Source: Xylophilus sp042867185 (GTDB lineage Bacteria; Pseudomonadota; Gammaproteobacteria; Burkholderiales; Burkholderiaceae_C). Taken from it: DNA of 64,000 bases. The position numbers and the translations under genes are program-made. The notes below the pieces were generated by a model. That model was not told where the DNA came from. It did no database searches and saw only the letters and a list, made by a program, of their open reading frames with translations. Below are positions 16,446 through 26,520 of the stretch, one piece after another. The stretch covers positions 1 through 64,000 of the forward strand of contig JBHZQV010000010.1 of the NCBI GenBank assembly GCA_042867185.1, written 5' to 3'. How positions within the stretch are numbered: position 1 is the first letter of the stretch; each line of letters begins with the position of its first letter.

Positions 16446-18356
16446 ATGCCCCTGCCCCCCGCTCCCACGAAACGCGCCGCCATCCTCCCCGCCGAAGCCT
16501 ACGACGCCCGGGAGTCGGCCACCACGCCCCCGGCCCGCCGCGCATCGCCCAGCCGCCGCACCGCGCCCGACGCGGCGGTGCCCACGGCACGCGCCACCCG
16601 CCTGCAGGCCGCGCCGATCACCCGCCAGACCCTGGAACGCACCGACGACCAGGCGCCGACCGTGCCGGACGCGCTGGTCGCCCCCGGCCCGGCGACCGCT
16701 TCGCTGCTGACCGCGCATCCGAGCGGCCGCCGCGCTCCGGCGCCCGCCGCTGCAGCGGCCACGCCCCAGGCTGTCGGTGCGCCGGCAGAAGCGAAGGCGA
16801 CTCCGCCCGTCGCCGCCCCGGCGCCGGCCCCGCGCGGCAGGACCCGCCCCGCGCCGGCGCCCGCCCTGGCACCGGCACCGGCACCGGTCGCGGCGCCGGC
16901 CGTGGCCGAGGCGGCGCCCGCGCCGGCCCCGGCGCCCGCACGCGGCCGCAAGGCGCGGGCCGGCGGCGCGTCGAAGCTCTTCGTGCTCGACACCAACGTG
17001 CTGCTGCACGACCCGACCTCGCTGTTCCGTTTCGAAGAACACGACATCTTCCTGCCGATGATCGTGCTGGAAGAGCTGGACGGCCACAAGAAGGGCATGA
17101 CCGAGGTCGCCCGCAACGGCCGCCAGGCCAGCCGCACGCTCGATGCGCTGGCCGCCGCCCGCGGTGCCGACATCGCCCGGGGCCTGAAGCTCGACACCAC
17201 CGGCCACCGCGCGGCCGGCGGCAGCCTGTTCTTCCAGACCGAGACGCTCGACTACACCCTGCCGACCAGCCTGCCCCAGGGCAAGGCCGACAACCAAATC
17301 CTGGGCGTGGTGGAAGCGCTGCGCACCCGCTACGCCCCGCGCGAGGTAGTGCTGGTGTCGAAGGACATCAACATGCGGGTCAAGGCCCGCGCGCTGGGCC
17401 TTGATGCCGAGGACTACCAGAATGACAAGGTGCTGGAAGACGGCGACCTGCTCTACTCCGGCGCGCTGGCGCTGCCGTCCGATTTTTGGGAGAAGAACGG
17501 CAAGAGCGTCGAGAGCTGGCAGAACGCCGGCAGCACCTACTACCGGATCGCCGGGCCGGTGGTGCCGAGCCTGATGGTCAACCAGTTCGCGTACTTCGAG
17601 GCACCGGGCGAGCAGAGCCTCTACGCCCGCGTCACCGAGATCCGCGACCGCACCGCGGTGCTGCAGACGCTGAAGGACTACGGCTCCGCCAAGAACGCGA
17701 TCTGGGGCGTCAACACCCGCAACCGCGAGCAGAACTTCGCGATGAACCTGCTGATGGACCCGGAGGTCGACTTCGTCACCCTCACCGGCACCGCCGGCAC
17801 CGGCAAGACGCTGATGGCCCTGGCCGCCGGCCTGACCCAGGTACTCGACGACCGCCGCTACACCGAGATCATCATGACCCGCGCCACGGTGAGCGTGGGC
17901 GAGGACATCGGCTTCCTGCCCGGCACCGAAGAGGAAAAGATGGGCCCCTGGATGGGCGCGCTCGACGACAACCTGGAGTTCCTGGCCAAGGGCGACGGCG
18001 GCAACGCCGGCGAATGGGGCCGCGCGGCCACCAACGAGCTGATCCGTTCGCGCATCAAGATCAAGAGCCTGAATTTCATGCGCGGCCGCACCTTCCTCAA
18101 CAAGTACGTGATCATCGACGAGGCCCAGAACCTGACGCCCAAGCAGATGAAGACGCTGATCACCCGGGCCGGCCCGGGCACCAAGATCATCTGCATGGGC
18201 AACCTGGCGCAGATCGACACGCCCTACCTCACCGAGGGCTCGTCGGGCCTGACCTTCGCGGTCGACCGGTTCAAGGGCTGGCCGCACGGCGGGCACATCA
18301 CCCTGGCCCGCGGCGAGCGTTCGCGTCTGGCCGACTTCGCGAGCGAGGTGCTGTGA
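16446..18356 (+). CDS. PIN-PhoH fusion ATPase with long disordered N terminus
   Basis: PhoH-family protein with a fused PIN ribonuclease domain, the PhoH2 type thought to combine RNA unwinding and cleavage. The ATG at 16446 gives 636 residues (a TTG ten codons earlier is possible). Residues 1 to about 175 are an Ala/Pro/Arg-rich low-complexity tract with no domain. The PIN domain starts at KLFVLDTNVLLHDP (about 177), with further acidic positions in LEELDGHKKG and LVSKDINMRVKA. The PhoH ATPase has Walker A GTAGTGKT (about 448-455) and Walker B YVIIDEAQN (about 554-562). Relatives I recall lack so long a tail. Next downstream is a small membrane protein on the same strand. Confidence 0.9.
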   Translation: MPLPPAPTKRAAILPAEAYDARESATTPPARRASPSRRTAPDAAVPTARATRLQAAPITRQTLERTDDQAPTVPDALVAPGPATASLLTAHPSGRRAPAPAAAAATPQAVGAPAEAKATPPVAAPAPAPRGRTRPAPAPALAPAPAPVAAPAVAEAAPAPAPAPARGRKARAGGASKLFVLDTNVLLHDPTSLFRFEEHDIFLPMIVLEELDGHKKGMTEVARNGRQASRTLDALAAARGADIARGLKLDTTGHRAAGGSLFFQTETLDYTLPTSLPQGKADNQILGVVEALRTRYAPREVVLVSKDINMRVKARALGLDAEDYQNDKVLEDGDLLYSGALALPSDFWEKNGKSVESWQNAGSTYYRIAGPVVPSLMVNQFAYFEAPGEQSLYARVTEIRDRTAVLQTLKDYGSAKNAIWGVNTRNREQNFAMNLLMDPEVDFVTLTGTAGTGKTLMALAAGLTQVLDDRRYTEIIMTRATVSVGEDIGFLPGTEEEKMGPWMGALDDNLEFLAKGDGGNAGEWGRAATNELIRSRIKIKSLNFMRGRTFLNKYVIIDEAQNLTPKQMKTLITRAGPGTKIICMGNLAQIDTPYLTEGSSGLTFAVDRFKGWPHGGHITLARGERSRLADFASEVL

Positions 18357-18396
18357 CCGGCGCCGCCGACGCCACCACCGCAGCGGGAGCGCCCGC

Positions 18397-18783
18397 ATGG
18401 CACTAGGCTGGATGACCGCGCTGAAGCTGGTGCCCTGGGGCGACGTGATCGAGGCGACGCCCAAGATCGTCAAGGGCGCCAAGAAGCTGTTCACCTCCAC
18501 CCGCGAGGCGTCCAAGCCCGCCGCCGCGTCGGTGCCGGTGCCGGCGACCGCCGCCGACCCGAAGGCCGTCGCCGCGTTGGCGCACGCGCTGCAGGCCCAG
18601 GTGGCGACGCTCGAGAAAGAGCAGCGCGATTCGGCCGAGCTGATCGCCTCGCTGGCCGAGCAGAACGCCAAGATCGTGACCGTGGTCGACGGCCTGCAGA
18701 AACGGGTGCGGCTGCTGAGCGCCACCTGCCTGGTGCTGGTCGCCAGCGTCGGGATGCTGGTGGTCTGGGCCGCGCAGCGCTAA
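18397..18783 (+). CDS. Small coiled-coil membrane-anchored protein
   Basis: I do not recognise a named family. The 128-residue protein has an N-terminal amphipathic part (MALGWMTALKLVPWGDVIEA), an Ala/Pro linker, a heptad-like helix rich in Ala/Glu/Gln/Leu (about 55-100) and one C-terminal transmembrane helix (LLSATCLVLVASVGMLVVWAA) with a very short tail. It begins 40 bp after phoH with a GGGAG site and is probably cotranscribed. It looks like a cytoplasmic coiled coil anchored in the inner membrane. Confidence 0.75.
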   Translation: MALGWMTALKLVPWGDVIEATPKIVKGAKKLFTSTREASKPAAASVPVPATAADPKAVAALAHALQAQVATLEKEQRDSAELIASLAEQNAKIVTVVDGLQKRVRLLSATCLVLVASVGMLVVWAAQR

Positions 18784-18811
18784 GGCGGGCCGACCGAACG
18801 ATCCGCTACCA

Positions 18812-18858
18812 AATCTATAGCTAGAGGCCCGCGTCGTTCAACGGCTGTCGGCCTTTTT
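18812..18858 (+). terminator. Repeat-family hairpin / terminator between the small membrane gene and dnaB
   Basis: AATCTATAGCTAGAGG leads into GGCC (18826-18829), inner arms GTCGT (18833-18837) and ACGGC (18841-18845), then GGCC (18850-18853) and five T. On the plus strand this is an intrinsic terminator for the phoH transcript. It shares its left flank with the copies at 10914 and 60329. Confidence 0.75.
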
Positions 18859-18873
18859 CATGCCGAAAGCGCG

Positions 18874-20292
18874 CTAGAAGTCGCCCGAGCCGGTCGCCAG
18901 GCTCTCGAAGCGGGTCAGCGGCTTCAGGAAGGCCAGCTTCACCGTGCCGGTGGGGCCGTTGCGCTGCTTGCCGATGATCACCTCGGCCACGCCCGGCTCC
19001 TTGCTGTCCTTGTTGTAGTAGTCGTCGCGGTAGATGAACATGATGATGTCGGCGTCCTGCTCGATGGCGCCCGATTCGCGCAGGTCGGACATCATCGGCC
19101 GCTTGTCGGTGCGCTGCTCCACCGAGCGGTTGAGCTGCGACAGCGCGATCACCGGGCACTGCAGTTCCTTGGCCAGCATCTTCAGGCCCCGGGAGATCTC
19201 GCCCAGTTCGGTCGCACGGTTGTCGCTGCCGCTGGAGCTCGATCCGCTCATCAGCTGCAGGTAGTCGACCACGATCAGGCCGAGCTTGCCGCACTGGCGC
19301 GCCAGGCGCCGGGCGTTGGCGCGCAGCTCGCTGGGCGTCAGGCCCGGCGTCTCGTCGATGTGCAGCGAGACGGTGCGCAGCCGCTCGATCGCCTCGGTCA
19401 GCCGAGGCCATTCGTCGTCGGTGAGCTTGCCGGTGCGCAGGTGGCCCTGGTCGATCCGGCCGATCGAGCCGACGATCCGCACCGCGAGCTGCGAGGCGCC
19501 CATTTCCATCGAGAACACCGCCACCGGCAGGCCCTCGTTGAGCGCCACATGCTCGGCGATGTTCACCGCGAACGCCGTCTTGCCCATCGACGGCCGCGCC
19601 GCCAGCACCACCATGTCGCCGGCCTGCAGGCCCGAGGTCATCCGGTCGAGGTCGATGAAGCCGGTGGGCACGCCGGTGATGTCGTTGGGGTTGTCGGCCA
19701 TCTCCTGGACCCGGTCGAGCAGCTCGACCACCAGGGTGTCCATGCTCTGGAAGCCCTGCTTCATCCGCGAGCCTTCCTCGCCGATGTTGAAGATCTTCTG
19801 CTCGGCTTCGTCCAGGATCTTGGCGACCGGCCGGCCCTGCGGATTGAAGGCGTTGGTGGCGATCTCGTCGCTGGCGGTCACCAGCTTGCGCAGGATGCCG
19901 CGCTCCCGCACGATCTCGGCGTAACGGCGGATGTTGGCCGCGCTCGGCACGTACTGCGCCAGCTGGTTCAGGTAGACCAGTCCGCCCATCTCCTCGGCCT
20001 TGCCCTGGCTCTGCAGATGCTCGAAGACGGTGATCACGTCGGCCGGCTTCGAGGCGTTGATCAGCGCGCCGATGGCGCCGTAGATCAGCTTGTGCTCGTA
20101 GCGGTAGAAGTTGTCGTCCTTCAGCAGGTCGCCCACCCGGTCCCAGGCGCCGTTGTCGAGCAGCAGGCCGCCCAGCACGCTGGACTCGGCCTCGATGGAA
20201 TGCGGCGGAATGCGCAGCTGCGCCACCTCGCGGTCGGCAGAAGACGGCGCGTCCGACGGGTCAAACGGAGGAAAGGTCGAAGTGGCGGGCAT
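18874..20292 (-). CDS. dnaB: Replicative DNA helicase DnaB
   Basis: Hexameric 5'-3' helicase of the replication fork. It has 472 residues. The N-terminal primase-interacting domain (RIPPHSIEAESSVLGGLLLDN) is followed by a linker and the RecA-like motor with Walker A ARPSMGKTAFAVNIAE, VFSMEMGASQLAVRI, LIVVDYLQLMSGS and a DLRESGAIEQDADIIMFI segment. No intein. The start is the ATG at 20292. It follows the rplI operon on the same strand but is separated by a terminator at 20433-20456. Confidence 0.97.
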   Translation of the reverse strand: MPATSTFPPFDPSDAPSSADREVAQLRIPPHSIEAESSVLGGLLLDNGAWDRVGDLLKDDNFYRYEHKLIYGAIGALINASKPADVITVFEHLQSQGKAEEMGGLVYLNQLAQYVPSAANIRRYAEIVRERGILRKLVTASDEIATNAFNPQGRPVAKILDEAEQKIFNIGEEGSRMKQGFQSMDTLVVELLDRVQEMADNPNDITGVPTGFIDLDRMTSGLQAGDMVVLAARPSMGKTAFAVNIAEHVALNEGLPVAVFSMEMGASQLAVRIVGSIGRIDQGHLRTGKLTDDEWPRLTEAIERLRTVSLHIDETPGLTPSELRANARRLARQCGKLGLIVVDYLQLMSGSSSSGSDNRATELGEISRGLKMLAKELQCPVIALSQLNRSVEQRTDKRPMMSDLRESGAIEQDADIIMFIYRDDYYNKDSKEPGVAEVIIGKQRNGPTGTVKLAFLKPLTRFESLATGSGDF

Positions 20293-20432
20293 GGGGGTCT
20301 CGGGAAGCCTTCCATCCTAAGCCGCAAACGGGTGCGGCCCTGTGGACAAGGCTGGGGGCAAACGGTGGACGCGCCGTGGATTCGCGGTGGGCAGCGCGGG
20401 ACAACTTGTCCGCCGCGCTGCACCCCAAAAGC

Positions 20433-20456
20433 AAAAGCCGCCCGAAGGCGGCCTTT
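20433..20456 (-). terminator. Intrinsic terminator of the rpsF-rplI operon
   Basis: On the minus strand GCCGCC and GGCGGC pair around TTCG (plus positions 20437-20442 and 20447-20452), followed by TTTTGCTTTT. It lies 22 bp after the rplI stop. Confidence 0.85.
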
Positions 20457-20477
20457 GCAGGGGCGGGCAGGAAACGC

Positions 20478-20930
20478 TTACGCGGTTTCGCCGTAGACGG
20501 TGACCGTGATCTCGACCGTGACGTCGGTGTGCAGTTGCACGCTGACCGTGTTGTCGCCGATGGTCTTGATCGGGCCGTTCGGCAGGCGGACCTGCGACTT
20601 CGCGACCTTGTAGCCGTTCTTGCCGAGTTCTTCGGCGATGTCGGCATTGGTGACCGAGCCGAACAGGCGACCGTCGACGCCGGCCTTCTGGGTCAGCTTG
20701 ATCGTGGTGCCGGAGAGCTTTTCGCCCTGGGCTTCGGATTCGGCCAGCTTCGCAGCGGCGGCCTTCTCCAGTTCGGCGCGCTTGGCTTCGAATTCGGCCT
20801 TGGCCTTTTCGGTGGCACGGCGGGCGCGGCCTTGCGGGATCAGGAAATTGCGGGCGTAGCCGTCCTTGACCTTGACGATTTCGCCGAGGTTGCCGAGGTT
20901 CACGACCTTGTCGAGCAGGATGATTTGCAT
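20478..20930 (-). CDS. rplI: Ribosomal protein L9
   Basis: Large-subunit protein of 150 residues. The N-terminal domain MQIILLDKVVNLGNLGEIVKV... contains the L9 signature, followed by the long connecting helix (Ala/Glu/Lys-rich) and the C-terminal RNA-binding domain ending TVTVYGETA. It is 12 bp after rpsR in the rpsF-priB-rpsR-rplI operon. Confidence 0.98.
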   Translation of the reverse strand: MQIILLDKVVNLGNLGEIVKVKDGYARNFLIPQGRARRATEKAKAEFEAKRAELEKAAAAKLAESEAQGEKLSGTTIKLTQKAGVDGRLFGSVTNADIAEELGKNGYKVAKSQVRLPNGPIKTIGDNTVSVQLHTDVTVEITVTVYGETA

Positions 20931-20942
20931 GACAGGGGCTCC

Positions 20943-21227
20943 TTAGTTGGTCTTGTGCTGGTCGCTGTACGGGACCATCGCCAGGAAGCGCGCACGCTTG
21001 ATGGCAGTGTTGAGCTGGCGCTGGTAGATCGCACGGGTGCCGGTCAGGCGGGCCGGGATGATCTTGCCGTTCTCGCCGATGAAGTCACGCAGCGTGTCGA
21101 CATCCTTGTAGTCGATCTCTTCGACACCGGCGACGGTGAAGCGGCAGAAGCGCTTGCGCTTGAACAGCAGGGACTGGGTGTTGCGCTTCGGGCGCTTGTC
21201 TTTGTTGAATTTCTTGAACGTGGCCAT
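20943..21227 (-). CDS. rpsR: Ribosomal protein S18
   Basis: Small-subunit protein of 94 residues that binds next to S6. The core IDYKDVDTLRDFIGENGKIIPARLTG and RQLNTAIKRARFLAMVPY is clear, with a basic N-terminal stretch (FNKDKRPKRNTQSLLFKRKRF). A single Cys (RKRFCRF) is present. Confidence 0.98.
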   Translation of the reverse strand: MATFKKFNKDKRPKRNTQSLLFKRKRFCRFTVAGVEEIDYKDVDTLRDFIGENGKIIPARLTGTRAIYQRQLNTAIKRARFLAMVPYSDQHKTN

Positions 21228-21244
21228 GATGGACCTCTCAAAAA

Positions 21245-21535
21245 TTAATCTGGCTGGAATTCCTGGATATGCAGGACGAGCTGTTTGCCGTTGCGCGGCG
21301 TCGCGAGAAAACCGGTGAACCGCCAGCCACTGCCGACGGCCTGCCGTACCAGCCGCTCTGCCACCGAACCGAACGCCACCGCCTTCACGGCGGCCCGCAC
21401 ATCTCGCACCTGGCCTGCCTCGGTGACCTTCGACTCGTGTTCGAGTCGAAGATCGAGGGCGGGCAGCCCGGCGGGGGTGTAGCGGATGGCGTTGGATTCG
21501 ACGATGCAGGCGGTCAGGACGACCTGGTTACCCAC
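21245..21535 (-). CDS. priB: Primosomal replication protein N (PriB)
   Basis: A 96-residue single-strand-DNA-binding OB-fold protein of the restart primosome. It starts at a GTG (GTG GGT AAC CAG GTC) and matches PriB: NQVVLTACIVESNAIRYTPAGLPALDLRLEHES and GWRFTGFLATPRNGKQLVLHIQEFQ. It lies between rpsF and rpsR, its standard location. Confidence 0.95.
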   Translation of the reverse strand: MGNQVVLTACIVESNAIRYTPAGLPALDLRLEHESKVTEAGQVRDVRAAVKAVAFGSVAERLVRQAVGSGWRFTGFLATPRNGKQLVLHIQEFQPD

Positions 21536-21555
21536 TCCGTGCGAACGAGGACCGG

Positions 21556-22020
21556 TTAACGGTCGCGGTCGCCGCGCTCTTGGCGCTCGCCACCACGGTC
21601 GCCGCGGTCACCACCACGGTCGCCCCGGTCGCCGCCGCGGTCACCGCGTTCGCCGGAAGCGGCGAATTCGGCTTGCTGGGCCTTGCGGGCTTCTTCGCGC
21701 TCGACGGTCTTCATCATCGACGAAGGGCCGGTGTCGGCCTGCTTGCGGACCACGGTCAGGTGGCGCAGCACGGCATCGTTGAACTTGAAGGCATGCTCCA
21801 GTTCGGCCATCACCGCCTGGTCGGCTTCGATGTTGATGCAGAGGTAGTGGGCCTTGGCCAGCTTGTTGATGAGGTAGGCCAGTTGGCGGCGACCCCAGTC
21901 TTCCACACGGTGCACCTTGCCACCGCCAGCGGTGATCATGCCCTTGTAGCGCTCCAGCATGGCGGGAACTTGTTCGCTCTGATCCGGGTGGATGAGCAGG
22001 ATGATTTCGTAATGACGCAT
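21556..22020 (-). CDS. rpsF: Ribosomal protein S6 with an Arg-Gly-Asp repeat tail
   Basis: Small-subunit protein that pairs with S18. Residues 1-110 are a normal S6 (MRHYEIILLIHPDQSEQVPAM, VHRVEDWGRRQLAYLINK, LRHLTVVRK). From about residue 122 the protein ends in a tail of repeated GDRGDRGG-type units to residue 154. E. coli S6 instead has a Glu tail that is modified post-translationally. The tail is encoded by a repetitive GC-rich segment (21558-21660). An AGGAG site precedes the ATG at 22020. First gene of the operon. Confidence 0.97.
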   Translation of the reverse strand: MRHYEIILLIHPDQSEQVPAMLERYKGMITAGGGKVHRVEDWGRRQLAYLINKLAKAHYLCINIEADQAVMAELEHAFKFNDAVLRHLTVVRKQADTGPSSMMKTVEREEARKAQQAEFAASGERGDRGGDRGDRGGDRGDRGGERQERGDRDR

Positions 22021-22128
22021 AGACTCTCCTTGTGGCTGAACCGCCCTGCCTGTCGGCTGATGGCGGCCTTGAGAAACAGTCGTCCGCTGCGTCGGTAGCG
22101 GTACGACAAGGCAAAGCCGGCGATTATA
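22021..22128 (-). promoter_or_regulatory. rpsF promoter -10 and leader
   Basis: On the minus strand a perfect TATAAT (plus 22123-22128) lies about 100 nt before rpsF, embedded in a short AAGCCGG/CCGGCTT inverted repeat. No good -35 is visible. The leader can fold with CCGCC and GGCGG arms around an internal CCG, reminiscent of S6:S18 autoregulatory leaders, but this is an eye-fold only. Confidence 0.4.
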
Positions 22129-22231
22129 GCCCGGCTTTTCGGCAACTTCCCACCCCTTGCAATCGGTACCCCTGGCAACCATGTGCCCATGGCGGCGATG
22201 CCCGGCGCATTCCTGCTGGCGGCGCCCATCT

Positions 22232-22257
22232 CTTGAAATACCCGAAAGCGCCTGCAT
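22232..22257 (+). promoter_or_regulatory. RpoH-like heat-shock promoter before grpE
   Basis: CTTGAAA (22232-22238) is the full sigma-32 -35 consensus. CTGCAT (22252-22257) lies 14 nt after CTTGAA and matches the CCCCAT -10 at four of six positions. A start near 22264 gives a ~30-nt leader. Its place upstream of a chaperone operon supports it. Confidence 0.5.
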
Positions 22258-22293
22258 GTGGCGCGCGTGTCCACCCGAAACACTTCCGAAACG

Positions 22294-22848
22294 ATGACCG
22301 ACAACACCGCATCTCCTCCGAACGTGCCCGAAGACGCCAGCCCCGAAGAAGTCGAGGCAGCGATGCACGCCCACGCATCCGACGCGCTGACCGCCGCGCA
22401 GGCTGAGCTGGCCGCCTTGCAGGCCAAGAGCGCCGACCTGGCCGACCAGTACCTGCGCGCCAAGGCCGATGCCGAGAACGCCCGCCGCCGCGCCGAGGAA
22501 GAAATCGCCAAGGCCCGCAAGTTCGGCGTCGAGAGCTTCGCCGAAAGCCTGCTGCCGGTGGCCGACAGCCTGGAGGCCGGCCTGTCGGTGAAGGAAGCCA
22601 CGCCCGAACAGCTGCGCGAAGGCGCCGAAGCCACGCTGCGCCAGCTGACCGCCGCGCTCGAGCGCAACAAGGTGATCGCGATCCAGCCCGAGGCCGGCAC
22701 GAAGTTCGATCCGCACCTGCACCAGGCGATCAGCATGGTGCCGTCGGAGCAGGAGGCCAACACCGTGGTCTCGGTGCTGCAGAAGGGCTACTCCATCGCC
22801 GAGCGCACGCTGCGCCCCGCGCTGGTGGTGGTCGCCGCACCCAAGTAG
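22294..22848 (+). CDS. grpE: Nucleotide exchange factor GrpE
   Basis: Cochaperone that releases ADP from DnaK. The ATG at 22294 gives 184 residues; a GTG 36 nt upstream is less likely because it would overlap the putative promoter. The N-terminal acidic/disordered part is followed by the long dimer helix (ALTAAQAELAALQAKSADLADQYLRAKADAENARRR) and the beta domain with FDPHLHQAISMV and VVSVLQKGYSIAERTLRPALVVVA. First gene of the grpE-dnaK-dnaJ set. Confidence 0.96.
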   Translation: MTDNTASPPNVPEDASPEEVEAAMHAHASDALTAAQAELAALQAKSADLADQYLRAKADAENARRRAEEEIAKARKFGVESFAESLLPVADSLEAGLSVKEATPEQLREGAEATLRQLTAALERNKVIAIQPEAGTKFDPHLHQAISMVPSEQEANTVVSVLQKGYSIAERTLRPALVVVAAPK

Positions 22849-22904
22849 GCATTTTTCCGTGGATGCCGTGAGGGCGGCATTGCGCAATTCTTGGGCAACG
22901 GCCT

Positions 22905-22930
22905 CTTGAACTGCGCGAAGTTATCCACAA
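22905..22930 (+). promoter_or_regulatory. Second RpoH-like promoter and a perfect DnaA box before dnaK
   Basis: CTTGAA (22905-22910) and CCACAA (22925-22930) are separated by 14 nt, the spacing of the grpE site; the -10 matches CCCCAT at four of six positions. Overlapping it, TTATCCACA (22921-22929) is a perfect DnaA box consensus. dnaK starts at 22969. Confidence 0.4.
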
Positions 22931-22968
22931 CTCGACGACAAGCAAACTTTTCAGATCAGGAGAAATTC

Positions 22969-24909
<1,941 letters not shown>

Positions 24910-24930
24910 GCGCGCTGCGCCCACCCTCTG

Positions 24931-24964
24931 CGCCGCGCAGCGCCCCGCGAGGGGCGGCGCGGCG
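24931..24964. repeat. Very stable GC hairpin between dnaK and dnaJ
   Basis: CGCCGCGC (24931-24938) pairs with GCGCGGCG (24957-24964), and inside it CGCCCC (24941-24946) with GGGGCG (24951-24956), with an AG bulge and a GCGA loop. There is no U-run. It may reduce dnaJ expression relative to dnaK or protect the upstream mRNA 3' end. Confidence 0.65.
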
Positions 24965-24995
24965 CTCCCGCTCCAGGTAACCGGGTTTCCACCAG

Positions 24996-26150
24996 ATGGC
25001 GAAAAGAGATTATTACGAGGTCCTCGGCGTCGCGAAGAACGCGAGCGAAGAGGACATCAAGAAGGCCTATCGCAAGCTTGCGATGAAGCACCACCCCGAC
25101 CGCAACCAGGGTGACAGCGGCAAGGTGGCCGAGGAGAAGTTCAAGGAGGCCAAAGAGGCCTACGAGATGCTCTCCGACGGCCAGAAGCGGGCCGCCTACG
25201 ACCAGTACGGCCATGCCGGCGTCGACCCCAACATGCGCGGCCCCGGCGGTGCGGGCGGGGAAGGCTTCGGTGGCTTCGCGGAAGCCTTCGGCGACATCTT
25301 CGGCGACATGTTCGGCCAGCAGCGGGCCGGCGGCGGCGGGCGCGCAGGCGCCGGCGGCCGCCAGGTCTTCCGCGGCGCCAACCTGAGCTACGCGATGGAG
25401 ATCACGCTGGAGGAAGCGGCCAAGGGCAAGGACGTGCAGCTGCGCGTGCCGACCTGGGACAACTGCGACACCTGCCACGGCTCGGGCGCCAAGCCCGGCA
25501 CCAAACCGATCACCTGCACCACCTGCAACGGCGCCGGATCGGTCCAGATGCGCCAGGGCTTCTTCAGCGTGCAGCAGACCTGCCCGCAGTGCCACGGCAC
25601 CGGCAAGATCATCCCCGAGCCCTGCCCCACCTGCAACGGCCAGGGCCGGATCAAGAGCCAGAAGACGCTCGAGATCAAGATCCCTGCCGGCATCGACGAC
25701 GGCATGACGATCCGCAGCGTCGGCAACGGCGAGCCGGGCACCAACGGCGGGCCGCCCGGCGACCTGCACATCGAGGTGCGGATCAAGAAGCACGACATCT
25801 TCGAGCGGGACGGCGACGACCTGCACTGCCAGGTGCCGGTGAGCTTCATCACCGCGGCGCTCGGCGGCGAGATCGAGGTGCCGACGCTGGCCGGCAAGGC
25901 GGCGATCGACATTCCCGAAGGCACCCAGGCCGGCAAGCAGTTCCGGCTGCGCGGCAAGGGCATCAAGGGCGTGCGGGCCAGCTACCCCGGCGACCTGTAC
26001 TGCCACATCGCGGTCGAGACGCCGGTCAAGCTGACCGAGCACCAGCGCAAGCTGATGCGAGAGCTGGAAGAGTCGTTGAAGAAGGGCGGCGGCAAGCATT
26101 CGCCCAGCGGCGAGAGCTGGACCGACAAGCTGAAGAACCTGTTCAGCTAG
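24996..26150 (+). CDS. dnaJ: Cochaperone DnaJ (Hsp40)
   Basis: Type I J-protein of 384 residues that delivers substrates to DnaK. The J domain includes the HPD motif (MKHHPDRNQGD); a Gly/Phe-rich linker follows (about 75-125). Four zinc-binding CxxCxGxG repeats are complete: CDTCHGSG, CTTCNGAG, CPQCHGTG and CPTCNGQG. The C-terminal substrate domains end with SWTDKLKNLFS. ATG at 24996. Confidence 0.98.
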   Translation: MAKRDYYEVLGVAKNASEEDIKKAYRKLAMKHHPDRNQGDSGKVAEEKFKEAKEAYEMLSDGQKRAAYDQYGHAGVDPNMRGPGGAGGEGFGGFAEAFGDIFGDMFGQQRAGGGGRAGAGGRQVFRGANLSYAMEITLEEAAKGKDVQLRVPTWDNCDTCHGSGAKPGTKPITCTTCNGAGSVQMRQGFFSVQQTCPQCHGTGKIIPEPCPTCNGQGRIKSQKTLEIKIPAGIDDGMTIRSVGNGEPGTNGGPPGDLHIEVRIKKHDIFERDGDDLHCQVPVSFITAALGGEIEVPTLAGKAAIDIPEGTQAGKQFRLRGKGIKGVRASYPGDLYCHIAVETPVKLTEHQRKLMRELEESLKKGGGKHSPSGESWTDKLKNLFS

Positions 26151-26520
26151 AGCACCGGACCAGGCCCGAGAGGCTGGGCGGCAGACGGCGTCGAAGACAC
26201 TTTCCAGCCACCCCGACTTCCGTGCCGCAGGGCCGGGCCGACGGTCGTAGCACCCCAGCATGGAGGCGCATCCCCAGAGGGCATGTGCCGGGAGCGCCGC
26301 CAGCGCTCAGCGGCCAGCCGCCGCATGCCTCGAGCGCATCCCGGCGTCGGCGAGCTTGCGCCGCACAGGCCATGCAGGTCGGGATCGGCTCGGCAGCCGG
26401 TCCGTGCGGGCCGGTCCAACGCCCATGTTTCGGCAGGGTGTACGGCGTTTCGCGCATCGCTCCTGCATCGTTTGTCGAGGGCTGACACTCGACGGTTCAT
26501 CCATTCGAGAAGGTATTTCC
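26151..26520. other. Intergenic region between dnaJ and the effector candidate
   Basis: No gene is supported in these 370 bp; open frames here have no ribosome binding site or family features. The only recognisable element is the PIP box at 26429-26453 with a downstream -10-like hexamer. No terminator for dnaJ is evident. Confidence 0.6.
26429..26453 (+). promoter_or_regulatory. Perfect plant-inducible promoter (PIP) box
   Basis: TTCGG (26429-26433) and TTCGC (26449-26453) are exactly 15 nt apart, matching TTCGB-N15-TTCGB, the HrpX-type regulator site for type III secretion genes in Xanthomonas and group II hrp systems such as Acidovorax. GACACT (26484-26489) starts 31 nt after the box and fits the expected YANNNT -10 at all fixed positions but the first. 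The next ATG with a good ribosome binding site is at 26521. Confidence 0.6.
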
